64,000 bases of DNA, taken from NCBI GenBank assembly GCA_963726125.1, contig CAVSBG010000002.1, positions 62,001-126,000 of the forward strand. The letters run 5' to 3'. The stretch comes from JAMXLO01 sp963726125 (GTDB lineage Bacteria; Pseudomonadota; Alphaproteobacteria; Acetobacterales; Acetobacteraceae). Positions 1-7,759 of this stretch are shown here, piece by piece. A program made the translations under genes and the position numbers. The notes beneath the pieces were generated by a model. That model was not told where the DNA came from. It did not search any database and saw only the letters and a list, made by a program, of their open reading frames with translations. Every line of letters begins with the position of its first letter. Position 1 is the stretch's first letter.

Positions 1-556
1 GGGTGCAGAAGCCGGGGACGACGGCGAGATCGCGGCAGATGTCGGCGATGGTGCGGCCGACCGCGCGGCGGCGCACCTGACGGTCGAGTTCTTCCAGTGT
101 GGGCATGAAGAGTTCGGGATCGTCGTGGCCGGGGGGCAGCGACGGGCGAGGCGCGGCTTTGGGCTTGACCGGCTGGTCCGCTGATGGCTCGGCTTGGGGG
201 TCTGCTGGCGAGGGCGATGGTTCCTCGTCGGTGCGGGTGCGGCGGATCACCATGCTGATGTCGCGGCCGGTTGCGGCGCGCGCGAGCAGGAAGCGCTGCA
301 GCGCTCTGGCGCGCAGGATGCCGCGGTTGAGATGGGCGATGATGGTGGCGAGGTTGGCGGTGCCGAAGCACGCTGCGATGGAGGGGAAGCTGGGCGCTGC
401 GGCGCGGCGGTGGACGGTGCTGAGGAGATGACGGCCGTAGCCGAGCAGGATGCCAACGACGTAGAGGAGAGCGGCGACGTACTCGGGCGTGGTTATGCCG
501 GGGTGATCCTGTGGTGGATCGGGAGGCGAGGTTGAACCGGGTACGTCGGCTTCCAT
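1..556 (-). CDS. hypothetical protein, 3' end beyond left edge
   Basis: An open frame starts at an ATG at 556-554 and runs leftward off the window with no stop, giving about 185 visible residues. The N-terminus is short, acidic and proline-rich. It is followed by one hydrophobic stretch near residues 24-44 (YVAALLYVVGILLGYGRHLL), then an Arg/Ala-rich segment with repeated LARA/RARA runs, then a Pro-rich charged tail. The single hydrophobic segment suggests a membrane-anchored or peripheral protein. I do not recognise a family. Proteins of this look often sit near mobile DNA in Acetobacteraceae, but nothing transposase-like is visible here. Plus-strand ORFs over the same DNA are GC shadows. 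Confidence 0.6.
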   Translation of the reverse strand, partial: MEADVPGSTSPPDPPQDHPGITTPEYVAALLYVVGILLGYGRHLLSTVHRRAAAPSFPSIAACFGTANLATIIAHLNRGILRARALQRFLLARAATGRDISMVIRRTRTDEEPSPSPADPQAEPSADQPVKPKAAPRPSLPPGHDDPELFMPTLEELDRQVRRRAVGRTIADICRDLAVVPGFCT

Positions 557-876
557 GTCCGTTATTGTAGATGACGACTAGTTAGTCAGGCAAGATATAT
601 TTTCGGTGCGTACCGGATGGTTTGCCGCTGGCAAAGGGCATGCGCTCACTGGGGGCGTGTGGCACTACGGGTGGGCCGGGACTCGGCCGGCCAGCCATTA
701 CGGTGGGGGCGGCGGCGCGGGGGCGGCCATCAGCGCAGCGGATGACCTGGCCATGACGCAGTGGAGCTGGATCCCATCGTTGCCGAACGATCAACATTCC
801 ATTGATCTTCACAACGCTATTGCGACTCATTCTCACTTGCATCAAGATCGCCGGCAAGGACAAAGGAGGTTCACCG
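557..876. other. intergenic stretch without a supported gene
   Basis: This stretch separates the partial left-edge gene from the hypothetical gene at 877. Reading frames on both strands cross it, but none has a recognisable family, a good ribosome-binding site or protein-like composition. A relatively AT-rich part near 571-605 and 795-840 could hold promoters for the flanking divergent genes. I cannot assign boxes with confidence. Confidence 0.4.
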
Positions 877-1413
877 ATGGGCCAGGTCTTCCGACTTCCC
901 GCATTGGCGCCGACAGAGCCGTATCCCGATGCCTCAGCCGCGCTGGATCGCCCCGAGCGCACGCTTCTTGCGGCGATCCGCTGGTGGGTGAACGACCACC
1001 GGCAAGGCGATGATCCGCTACCGCGTCTCTGCCGCACATTGGATAGCAGCAATGTCCATGATGCCGCGTTCTCGGTGGATCAATTGATGTTCGTCGTCGC
1101 CCGCTCCGCGCACCGGCAGGTGGCGATCCACTGCCCGCACTGTCCGGCTCTTTCCGACGATGAGAAGCACCTGCTCAACGCCGCGAGCCTGGCGCAGTCC
1201 GGCCGGAGCGACCTGGCGGAACGCACCCTGCGCACGGCGCTGCTGACCGCACGGGGCGCGGAATTCGCGCTCGGTCCGCTGGAGGGTCTGGCTGAGTTGT
1301 TCGCCGAGGCGAAACTGCTGCTCCGCCGCAGGCGCACACCGGCAGCGGATCACCAGCTTTCCGGCGTGATCGAGCCGTGGATCCCCCCCGCATCATCGGA
1401 AGCAATTCATTGA
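877..1413 (+). CDS. hypothetical protein, 178 aa
   Basis: The start ATG at 877 is chosen because a strong ribosome-binding site, AGGAGGT, lies at 864-870. The longer frame from 802 would place this site inside the gene. The protein is soluble-looking, with no signal peptide or membrane helix. The middle has a CPHCPAL pair of cysteines (about residues 84-87) that could bind metal. The C-terminal half is a run of Ala/Leu-rich helices resembling a helical repeat (DLAERTLRTALLTARG, then LEGLAELFAEAKLLLRRRR). I do not recognise a family. It is divergent from the partial gene at the left edge and convergent with the SMP-30-like gene. Confidence 0.6.
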   Translation: MGQVFRLPALAPTEPYPDASAALDRPERTLLAAIRWWVNDHRQGDDPLPRLCRTLDSSNVHDAAFSVDQLMFVVARSAHRQVAIHCPHCPALSDDEKHLLNAASLAQSGRSDLAERTLRTALLTARGAEFALGPLEGLAELFAEAKLLLRRRRTPAADHQLSGVIEPWIPPASSEAIH

Positions 1414-1693
1414 GCAACGTCTTCGGAGGCTTGTCGCGATGATCCATCTTTCGATCGGCGTATCTACACTTGTAGCCATGATGGTGGCTGATCGCGAGAG
1501 TGCTCGGCGGCGCGCTCGGACGTCGTGCACCGGCGGCATCACGGGACGGGTAGACGAGCAATCGTCGGCTGGCCGGTCTCGATCCGGTGCCCATCAAAGG
1601 GGTATGAGGACCCTGCGCGTCGTGTCGAACGACGTACGCAACCAGCCGCTTCGCTCTCCGTCAGCGCCCCTGTAGCCTCGGGACAGGAATCGA

Positions 1694-2551
1694 TCAGGCG
1701 CGTTTGTAGAACGGGTGCGGGAGGCCCGGTGTCTTCACCCGCAGCGTATACACAGACGTGCTGGCGGTCAGCAGCAGGGTCCGCAGGTCGGGGCCGCCGA
1801 ATGCGACGTTGGCGCACACCTCCGGCATCTCGATGATGCCGATCTTGGTGCCATCCGGTGCGAAGACCCAAACGCCATTGGTGCCGGTGCAGAATACCCG
1901 TCCGGCCTGATCCACCTTCATGCCGTCGGGGACGCCGTTGGTGCCATCCGCCGACATGTCGGCAAACACGTGCCGTCGCACCATGTTGCCCGTGCTGTCG
2001 AGCTCCACGGCGTGGATGTACTGCGTCCAGCGCGTATTTGCGATGTAGAGCGTCCGCTCATCCGGTGACAGCGCCAGTCCGTTCGGGTACTCGACCGGGA
2101 CGGCCAGGCTCACGGCGCCATCGGGGGCGATGCGATATACCGCCGCATCCAGCTCGCGTTCGTCGAGCGGCACGCGGTAGCCGGGGTCGGTGAAATACAG
2201 CGAGCCATTGGAATGGCAGATCACGTCGTTGGGCCGGTTCAGCTTCTTGCCCTCGAACCGATCGGCCAGCGTGGTCACGCTGCCATCCGCCGCGAGGCGT
2301 GTGACCATGCGGCCGTCGCCCTCGCAGTTCACCAGCCGGCCCTGGAGATCGAACGTCGTGCCGTTGCCGCCGATGGTCTTGCGTACGACCTCCGGCTTCT
2401 GTCCCAGCACCATGCGATACAGCAGGTTCTGGCGGATATCGACGAAGTACCAGAAATCGTCGGGATGCCACAGCGGTCCCTCGGTGAACACGAAGCCACC
2501 CGCGACCTTCTCAAGCTGCGTGGTTTCCAGGATATCGGACAATCCGGCCAT
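1694..2551 (-). CDS. SMP-30/gluconolactonase/LRE family protein
   Basis: A 285-aa six-bladed beta-propeller of the SMP-30/LRE family, which hydrolyses lactones of sugar acids using one divalent metal. The family's metal ligands are visible: Glu in FTEGPLWHP near residue 24, Asn in KLNRPNDV near 107, and Asp in VPDGMKVD near 211. There is no signal peptide, so it is probably cytoplasmic. A ribosome-binding site (GGGAGG) lies just upstream of the ATG at 2551. The gene stands alone. The substrate cannot be read from sequence; a sugar-acid lactone would fit the mannonate dehydratase-like and enolase-superfamily genes 16-23 kb away, but that link is inference. Confidence 0.88.
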   Translation of the reverse strand: MAGLSDILETTQLEKVAGGFVFTEGPLWHPDDFWYFVDIRQNLLYRMVLGQKPEVVRKTIGGNGTTFDLQGRLVNCEGDGRMVTRLAADGSVTTLADRFEGKKLNRPNDVICHSNGSLYFTDPGYRVPLDERELDAAVYRIAPDGAVSLAVPVEYPNGLALSPDERTLYIANTRWTQYIHAVELDSTGNMVRRHVFADMSADGTNGVPDGMKVDQAGRVFCTGTNGVWVFAPDGTKIGIIEMPEVCANVAFGGPDLRTLLLTASTSVYTLRVKTPGLPHPFYKRA

Positions 2552-2872
2552 GCTTGCTGCCTCCCGTCAATGCATCAGCGTAGCACCGCCAAACATCTCC
2601 CGCGAAGGAGCGAGTTGTTCCACCGTACGCGGAACCACCCCTTGCATCCGCCCGTGATCGTCACTGTGTGGGGCCGGTCATTCCACCGGGCTGTGCCCGT
2701 GTCCAAAGCGAAACGCGGCAACATCGACGTTGATCAGCCTGGTTCGGGGGCGAATCCGACGGCTGCCAGACAAGCAAAGTGGCTTGACCCGACCATCTCG
2801 ATCCGCACCCTCTTTGGGAAGGATCCAGTGCAGTAGTGCCCGCCATCGATGGAGCGCGAGTCACACGCCCAC

Positions 2873-2973
2873 GCGTCATGGCCAGGCGTGTCCCCGGGGC
2901 GTGTCCCGGCCGACCACGTCTTCGCAAGGTGCGCGACAGACGTGGTTGGCCGCCGCAAGGGCGGCCATGACGT
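2873..2973. repeat. nested inverted repeat of the GTCATGGCC family
   Basis: The outer arms are CGTCATGGCC (2874-2883) and GGCCATGACG (2963-2972). Inside lies a second hairpin, GGCCGACCACGTCT (2909-2922) against AGACGTGGTTGGCC (2938-2951). The outer arm resembles a simpler element at 17953-17988, so this is probably a dispersed intergenic palindromic (REP-like) element. It sits in a 500-base gene-free stretch (2552-3055) in which I see no other gene. Confidence 0.6.
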
Positions 2974-3030
2974 CTGGTGTATCGCGCTCCAACGATTCTG
3001 GGGGACTAGCAACTATCCCATGGGCGGTTT

Positions 3031-3057
3031 GACGCGGCCGAAATCGGCCGCCGCGTC
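3031..3057 (-). terminator. possible hairpin terminator after the 44-aa membrane protein
   Basis: GACGCGG and CCGCGTC arms with an inner CCG/CGG pairing form a GC-rich hairpin directly overlapping the stop codon of the small membrane protein gene. There is no strong U run after it on the minus strand, so termination is only possible. Confidence 0.35.
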
Positions 3058-3190
3058 ATCTCAGCAAGAGGACAATCAGGATGATCAGCAGGATCGTGCC
3101 CAGACCGCCTCCGACATACGGGCCACCATAGTAGAAGCCACCCCCGCCGAACACGATCAGGAGGATGATGATCAGCACGATCAGATTCAT
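3056..3190 (-). CDS. small membrane protein, DUF3309-like
   Basis: A 44-codon gene. Its product is two hydrophobic helices, MNLIVLIIILLIVF at the N-terminus and TILLIILIVLLL at the C-terminus, joined by a Gly/Tyr-rich turn (GGGGFYYGGPYVGGGLG). The second half matches the core of the DUF3309 small membrane proteins common in alphaproteobacteria. Function is unknown; it probably sits in the inner membrane. A frame this short could arise by chance, but the hydrophobic-turn-hydrophobic pattern and the family-like core argue that it is real. Confidence 0.65.
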   Translation of the reverse strand: MNLIVLIIILLIVFGGGGFYYGGPYVGGGLGTILLIILIVLLLR

Positions 3191-3387
3191 TGCATTGATT
3201 CCCGGGATTGTTGGGTGAGCGGCTCGATTACGCGATTAGTCCGTCTGAACCGTGGCTCTATTGTGTGCGAAGTGTGCCCAGTGCAACGAATGCCGTTGTC
3301 GTGATCTGCCCGACGCAGGCGAGGTGCAGCTTGGCGATCGATACTGGGGCGATCACGAATCCACACCCGCCCCGCCGATCTGTCGGA

Positions 3388-3726
3388 TTACCGAATCGGC
3401 GTAACAGACCATGTGCTGTCCTGGCGCGCTTGTCCCTGGTCCTGCCGTGCCTGACTCATGTCTTGCCGCGCGTCGCGCATATCGCTGCGAGCGTGCTGCT
3501 GTGACTGAGCAGCACCGCTATAGTCGCCAACAGCGGCGTCACGACGCGCCTGCGTTTCGTCTTGGTGCGCGTCACGCATTTCGCTGCGGGCATCGCCGCC
3601 TTGCTGGCGCGCATCAGACTCTGCCTGACCGGCAGCGGCAGGATTGGGCGGCTGGACCCAATAGCCCTGTGCCAGTGCCGGCGACGCGATGAGACTCAGT
3701 GCCAGGATCCCCTGAATTGTACGCAT
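3388..3726 (-). CDS. secreted Asp/Arg/Gln-rich repeat protein
   Basis: A 112-aa protein. The ATG at 3726 follows GGAGGTG, so this start is preferred over the longer frame from 3834. Residues 1-19 are a typical Sec signal peptide ending ALA before QGY. The mature part is extremely hydrophilic and made of imperfect repeats: SEMRDAHQDETQARRDA, then SDMRDARQDMSQARQD and QGQARQDS. Such a sequence should form a charged single helix or coiled coil in the periplasm. No enzymatic motif is seen and I do not recognise a named family. It lies near the small membrane protein at 3056, and both may be envelope-stress type small proteins. Confidence 0.7.
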   Translation of the reverse strand: MRTIQGILALSLIASPALAQGYWVQPPNPAAAGQAESDARQQGGDARSEMRDAHQDETQARRDAAVGDYSGAAQSQQHARSDMRDARQDMSQARQDQGQARQDSTWSVTPIR

Positions 3727-3871
3727 GATGCACCTCCATAAGCGTGGGAGGGCAACGGTCGAATGACCCAACCAGTTCACCCGGCTCACGCGGTGGTGCT
3801 TGGACCTCCTCGCACCTCTCGCCGGTCTGGCCATGAATGCTGACTGGCCTCAGGGCCGCGACCCGCCTCGC

Positions 3872-5323
3872 CTATTCCGCCGCCGCCAGGCGTGGTTTCG
3901 CTGGCCTTGCCCGATGGCCGCTGAGCTCCGCTCCGGCGGATTTATCGAGCCGTCGGCTCAGCAACGGCGCGGCGAGCGAGATCACGGCGACCGAAAGGAA
4001 CGCCACGGAGAAGTCGGACAACTGGGGACCGTCGTGGCCGAGCGCGCGAACCGACGCAGCGAGGACCGCAGCTGATATGGCGATTCCGACCGTCAAGGAC
4101 ATCTGCTGGAACGTGGTGTAGAAACTGGTCGCCGTGCTCATCTGCGGTCGCGGCACGTCGGCATAGGCAATGGTGTTGTACGCCATGAATTGCAGCGACT
4201 GGAAGAAGCCGTTCATCAGCAGCACGATGTAGATCAGTGCCACCGGCCAGCTAGGACGGAACGCCGCGCTGAGCGCCAGAATCAACGTGGCGATCAGACC
4301 GATCCACATCAGCACGTTGCGGAAGCCGAGCCGCCGCAGGATGCCCGGGGCGACCAGCCGCATGCCGAGCGATCCGACCGAACTCACAAACGTGATCAAT
4401 CCGCTCTGCGCGGCGGACAGGCCAAAGCCGAGCTGGAACATCATCGGCAACAGGAACGGCATCGCGCCGACGGCAATGCGCGACAGCGATCCGCATATCA
4501 CCGAAAGTCGGAATGTCGGGATCAGCATCATCCGGAAATCCAGCATCGGATGCGGATGGTGCCGTGCATGCAGCGTGTAGAGTCCCGCAGAAACAACACC
4601 GGCGGAGACGAGGCCGAATGTGATGGCGTTGGAGCCAACGCCACGGCTCGCCATCTCGATGCCGAACATCAGCGATGCCAGGGCGGTGCCAGCAAGGATC
4701 AGTCCGCGGACATCGAACGGCATGCGCGTCGGTTCGCGCATTTCCTCGATGTAGATCGTCACCAGTATGATGCCCACCACGCCAATCGGCACATTGATGT
4801 AGAAGATCCAGTGCCACGACAGATAGGTCACTATGAAACCACCGACCGGCGGCCCGAGGATGGGGCCAATGGTCGCTGGGATCATCAGCCAGGCCATCGC
4901 GTTGACCAGTTCCGATTTCGACACGGCGCGCAGCATGACCAGCCGTCCGACCGGGGACATCATGGCACCGCCGACGCCCTGCAGCATGCGGGCCGCAACC
5001 AGGAAGCCGAGTGTCGGCGCCTGCGCACAGGCAATTGAGCCGATGGTGAATATCCCAATCGCGGCACGGAACACTGTCCGTGATCCGAAGCGGTCCGCCA
5101 GCCGTCCACTGGCGGGGATGAACATCGCGAGCGTCAGCAGATACGAGGTAAGCGCGACATTCATGTGCAGAGGATTGGCGTTGAAGCTCTTCGCCATCGT
5201 CGGCAGCGCGGTGGCAAGCACCGTGCCGTCGAGCTGCTCCATGAACATCGCGCTGGCGACAATGAGCGAAACGGTGCGCGCGCTGGCCCGGCGAGGCGCT
5301 GCTTCGGCAGGCGGCTCGGTCAA
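3872..5323 (-). CDS. DHA2-family MFS exporter (EmrB/QacA type)
   Basis: A 483-aa integral membrane protein of the major facilitator superfamily, 14-helix DHA2 drug:H+ antiporter group. Visible family marks are LDGTVLATALPTMAKSF in helix 1, GRLADRFGSRTVF in the helix 2-3 loop (motif A), GPILGPPVGGFIV in helix 5 (motif C) and the GWRW-like WHWIFYINVPIG. It overlaps the upstream CapA-like gene by four bases (ATGA), so the two are translationally coupled. It is closely related to the exporter at 18993-20450; long stretches align almost residue for residue. The substrate is unknown; drug or metabolite export is the family role. Confidence 0.93.
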   Translation of the reverse strand: MTEPPAEAAPRRASARTVSLIVASAMFMEQLDGTVLATALPTMAKSFNANPLHMNVALTSYLLTLAMFIPASGRLADRFGSRTVFRAAIGIFTIGSIACAQAPTLGFLVAARMLQGVGGAMMSPVGRLVMLRAVSKSELVNAMAWLMIPATIGPILGPPVGGFIVTYLSWHWIFYINVPIGVVGIILVTIYIEEMREPTRMPFDVRGLILAGTALASLMFGIEMASRGVGSNAITFGLVSAGVVSAGLYTLHARHHPHPMLDFRMMLIPTFRLSVICGSLSRIAVGAMPFLLPMMFQLGFGLSAAQSGLITFVSSVGSLGMRLVAPGILRRLGFRNVLMWIGLIATLILALSAAFRPSWPVALIYIVLLMNGFFQSLQFMAYNTIAYADVPRPQMSTATSFYTTFQQMSLTVGIAISAAVLAASVRALGHDGPQLSDFSVAFLSVAVISLAAPLLSRRLDKSAGAELSGHRARPAKPRLAAAE

Positions 5324-6360
5324 CTGGCGGTCACCATCACTGTGTCACCGTGTGGCGTGAAGCACGTTCCGTAGGGGGCGCTGCGGCTGACGATGTCCTC
5401 GAGTTCGGCGGTTTCGTCGGCCAGGCGGCAGGGCACCGTCTCGTTGCGTTCGTTGTGGCGGACGAACTGGAAACCGGTGGCGGTAATGGCGCGGTCGGTG
5501 ATGGCAGCGCGCACCATCATGCCAATCCAGTCCCCGTGCCTGCGACCGCCATGACCGGTGTGGAAGGAGAAGCTGCCGAGACCATAGTAGATTGGTTTCC
5601 CACGATACATCTCGACCGCCAGCGAATAGTGCGGACCGTGGCCGATCACGATGTCGGCGCCGGCATCGATCGCGGCATGGCCGATCTCGCGCATATAGGC
5701 CAGCACCTCTTTGTGCAGGCCCCAATGGCAGGAGGCAACCACGATATCGGCGCGTGCGCGCAGTTCTGCAATGTCGTCAGTGAATAGGCGCAGATAGTCC
5801 CGATCGGCCCACGTGATGATCTCCGGTGGAATGCCGGGTCGGTTCATTGGCGGGATCTCGCGGCGCGTCTTGTGCATCGGCACCTGGTAGGCGGTGTGGG
5901 CGCGGATCACCGCGATTCCGGTGGCGTTGGGTCCGGCCTCGTGGTTGGTGGGCCAATACACGGAGCTGCGTTGCAGGAAGCCATAGTTGATGCCGTTGCA
6001 CGGCACGATGATCGCTGCGCGTGCAGCCGCGGCGTTCATTCCGGCGCCGGTGTGTGGAATCCCGAGTTGATCGAGTCGCTCGATCGAGGCGGTGATGGCC
6101 GCCTCGCCGTAGTTCACGTTGTTGGCGATGCCGACGGCGGTGATGCAAGCGGCGCGCAGCGTTTCACCCGCGACGATCGGGGAGGCGAAGAAGCCTTCGT
6201 TCTCGATCGCGTGACCGCGCGGGGGATCGTAGAGGCAGCATTCCAGGTTGCTGAACACCATTTCGGCGCCGGCGAATTCGGTCCGCACGCGTGCAAATGG
6301 AACCGCGGGTTCGTCAACGCCCATCAGGTTCACGTCGCCGGTCAGGATCATGCTGGGCAT
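5320..6360 (-). CDS. CapA family protein (poly-gamma-glutamate PgsA-like)
   Basis: A 346-aa calcineurin-like metallophosphoesterase-fold protein of the CapA/PgsA group. Marks are the N-terminal TGDVNLMG, FSNLECCL with the metal-site Asn-Glu, VASCHWG near residue 215, and IGHGPHYSLAVEMYRGKPIYYGLGSF, the family's C-terminal histidine block. Members are named for poly-gamma-glutamate capsule synthesis, but most are uncharacterised and the other pgs genes are absent here. There is no clear signal peptide. It is the first gene of a two-gene operon with the exporter downstream (4-base overlap). It is divergent from the CoA-transferase, 66 bases away. Confidence 0.85.
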   Translation of the reverse strand: MPSMILTGDVNLMGVDEPAVPFARVRTEFAGAEMVFSNLECCLYDPPRGHAIENEGFFASPIVAGETLRAACITAVGIANNVNYGEAAITASIERLDQLGIPHTGAGMNAAAARAAIIVPCNGINYGFLQRSSVYWPTNHEAGPNATGIAVIRAHTAYQVPMHKTRREIPPMNRPGIPPEIITWADRDYLRLFTDDIAELRARADIVVASCHWGLHKEVLAYMREIGHAAIDAGADIVIGHGPHYSLAVEMYRGKPIYYGLGSFSFHTGHGGRRHGDWIGMMVRAAITDRAITATGFQFVRHNERNETVPCRLADETAELEDIVSRSAPYGTCFTPHGDTVMVTAS

Positions 6361-6426
6361 GCGGCGATGCTAACTCTACGATGTCGTGGTTGCCAACGAG
6401 ACCAGCGCGCGAGGGGTGGGGAGATA

Positions 6427-7608
6427 ATGCAGAAGGGGCCGCTTGACGGCATTCGGGTAATCGATCTGACAACGGTCGTGCTGGGGCCGTACGCGACACA
6501 GATGCTCGGCGATCTGGGTGCCGACGTGATCAAGATCGAGGCACCCGATGGTGACGCGTGCCGATGGATCGGACCGCGGCGGAACGAAGGCATGGGCTCG
6601 TATTTTGCCATGCTCAATCGCAACAAGCGCAGCGTCGTGCTGGATCTGAAACGTGCCGCGGCGCGCGAGGCGCTGTTGCGTCTGGTCGAAGGGGCGGACG
6701 TCTTCGTGCACAACATGCGCATTGGCGCGGCGGAACGGCTGGGGCTGGGATACGCCGCCCTGGCAGCACGCAATCCGCGGCTGGTCTATGCGTGTGCATC
6801 GGGTTTTCGCAAAGGCAGTTCGAAACAGGAACATCCGGCGTTCGACGATCTGATCCAGGCAATGAGTGGGCTGGCGTCGCTGAATGCGGGTGCGGATGGG
6901 GCGCCGCGTTACGTGCCCAGCGTGGTGATCGACAAGCTGACCGGGCAAATGCTGGCCTCGATGATCGGCATGGCGCTGTTCCATCGCGAGCGCACAGGGC
7001 AAGGGCAGGAAGTGCACGTGCCAATGCTGGAGACTGCTCTGTCGTTCCTATTGGTGGAGCATCTATGGGGGGCAGTGATCAACCAGCCGGAACTGGGGCT
7101 GGGATATCCTCGGATGCTGACGCCGCATCGGCGGCCATATGCGACGCTGGATGGATTCATCGGTGTGATCGCGGTCAGCGATGCACATTGGCGCCGGCTG
7201 TTCGAGGCCATGGGGCGGGCCTCGCTGATCGAGGATCCGCGGTTCGCGACGATCGCAGCGCGGTCGGACAACGTGGACGCGCTGTACGGTGTGCTGGCGG
7301 ACGGCATGCGGGAGCGGACCACGGCGGAGTGGCTGAAGATGCTCGGCGCCCTGGACATCCCGTGCGGGCCGGCGAATTCGCTGACGGATCTGCTGACCGA
7401 CGACTATCTGGCGGAAACCGAATTCTTCCAGCACATGCGGCATCCGACGGATGGGGATGTCACGATCACCGCGTTCCCGGCACGGTTCTCCCAGAGCCCG
7501 AGTGGCGTGCGGCGGTTGTGGCCCGCGTTAGGCGAACACACAAAGGAGGTCCTACGAGAGGCTGGATGCGACGATGCGGAGGTCGCGCGCGTCATGTCGA
7601 AGGACTGA
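6427..7608 (+). CDS. class III CoA-transferase (CaiB/BaiF family)
   Basis: A 393-aa protein. The ATG at 6427 follows GGGGAGATA and begins with the family's usual MQKGPLDGIRVIDLTTV; the much longer upstream frame overlaps the divergent gene and is rejected. Class III CoA-transferases move CoA between carboxylic acids through an aspartyl-CoA thioester. Visible family blocks are GPYATQMLGDLGADVIKIEAP, the NRNKRSVVLDLK motif, the FDDLIQAMSG region and a C-terminal PCGPANSLTDLL. Length is normal. It is a single gene, followed by a short tandem repeat and a C/G-rich palindrome. The acyl substrate is not predictable from context. Confidence 0.92.
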   Translation: MQKGPLDGIRVIDLTTVVLGPYATQMLGDLGADVIKIEAPDGDACRWIGPRRNEGMGSYFAMLNRNKRSVVLDLKRAAAREALLRLVEGADVFVHNMRIGAAERLGLGYAALAARNPRLVYACASGFRKGSSKQEHPAFDDLIQAMSGLASLNAGADGAPRYVPSVVIDKLTGQMLASMIGMALFHRERTGQGQEVHVPMLETALSFLLVEHLWGAVINQPELGLGYPRMLTPHRRPYATLDGFIGVIAVSDAHWRRLFEAMGRASLIEDPRFATIAARSDNVDALYGVLADGMRERTTAEWLKMLGALDIPCGPANSLTDLLTDDYLAETEFFQHMRHPTDGDVTITAFPARFSQSPSGVRRLWPALGEHTKEVLREAGCDDAEVARVMSKD

Positions 7609-7610
7609 AG

Positions 7611-7640
7611 CCAGCTAGAGCCAGCTAAAGCCAGCTAAAG
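7611..7640 (+). repeat. three tandem copies of a 10-base unit
   Basis: The unit CCAGCTARAG occurs three times back to back (7611-7620, 7621-7630, 7631-7640), immediately after the CoA-transferase stop and directly before the C/G-rich palindrome. It is too short and too few for a CRISPR. Confidence 0.6.
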
Positions 7641-7681
7641 CCCTCCCCCTCCCCTTGCGGGAGGGGGTTGGGGGGAGGGGG
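7641..7681. repeat. C/G-rich REP-like palindrome, copy 1
   Basis: A C-rich arm (CCCTCCCCCTCCCC), a TTGCGGG centre and a G-rich arm (GAGGGGGTTGGGGGGAGGGG) form a hairpin. Near-identical copies occur at 29497-29534 and 54486-54523, always between genes, so this is a dispersed repeat family. The G-rich strand could also form a quadruplex. Confidence 0.75.
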
Positions 7682-7759
7682 CCACCGGACCACCAACCTC
7701 CTGGATTGTGTCGCCTGCCGCCGCCGCCTATCACCCCTCCGCCACCGATCAACCGGACG

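Noticed and set aside
1..556. IS transposase at the left edge
   Set aside because: No DDE or HUH motifs, no terminal inverted repeat or target duplication. It is a hypothetical protein with one hydrophobic segment.
5872..6426. N-terminal extension of the CoA-transferase
   Set aside because: It overlaps the divergent CapA-like gene, and the family's conserved start is at 6427.
7611..7640. CRISPR-like array
   Set aside because: Three 10-base units without spacers are a simple tandem repeat, not a CRISPR. No cas gene is present.
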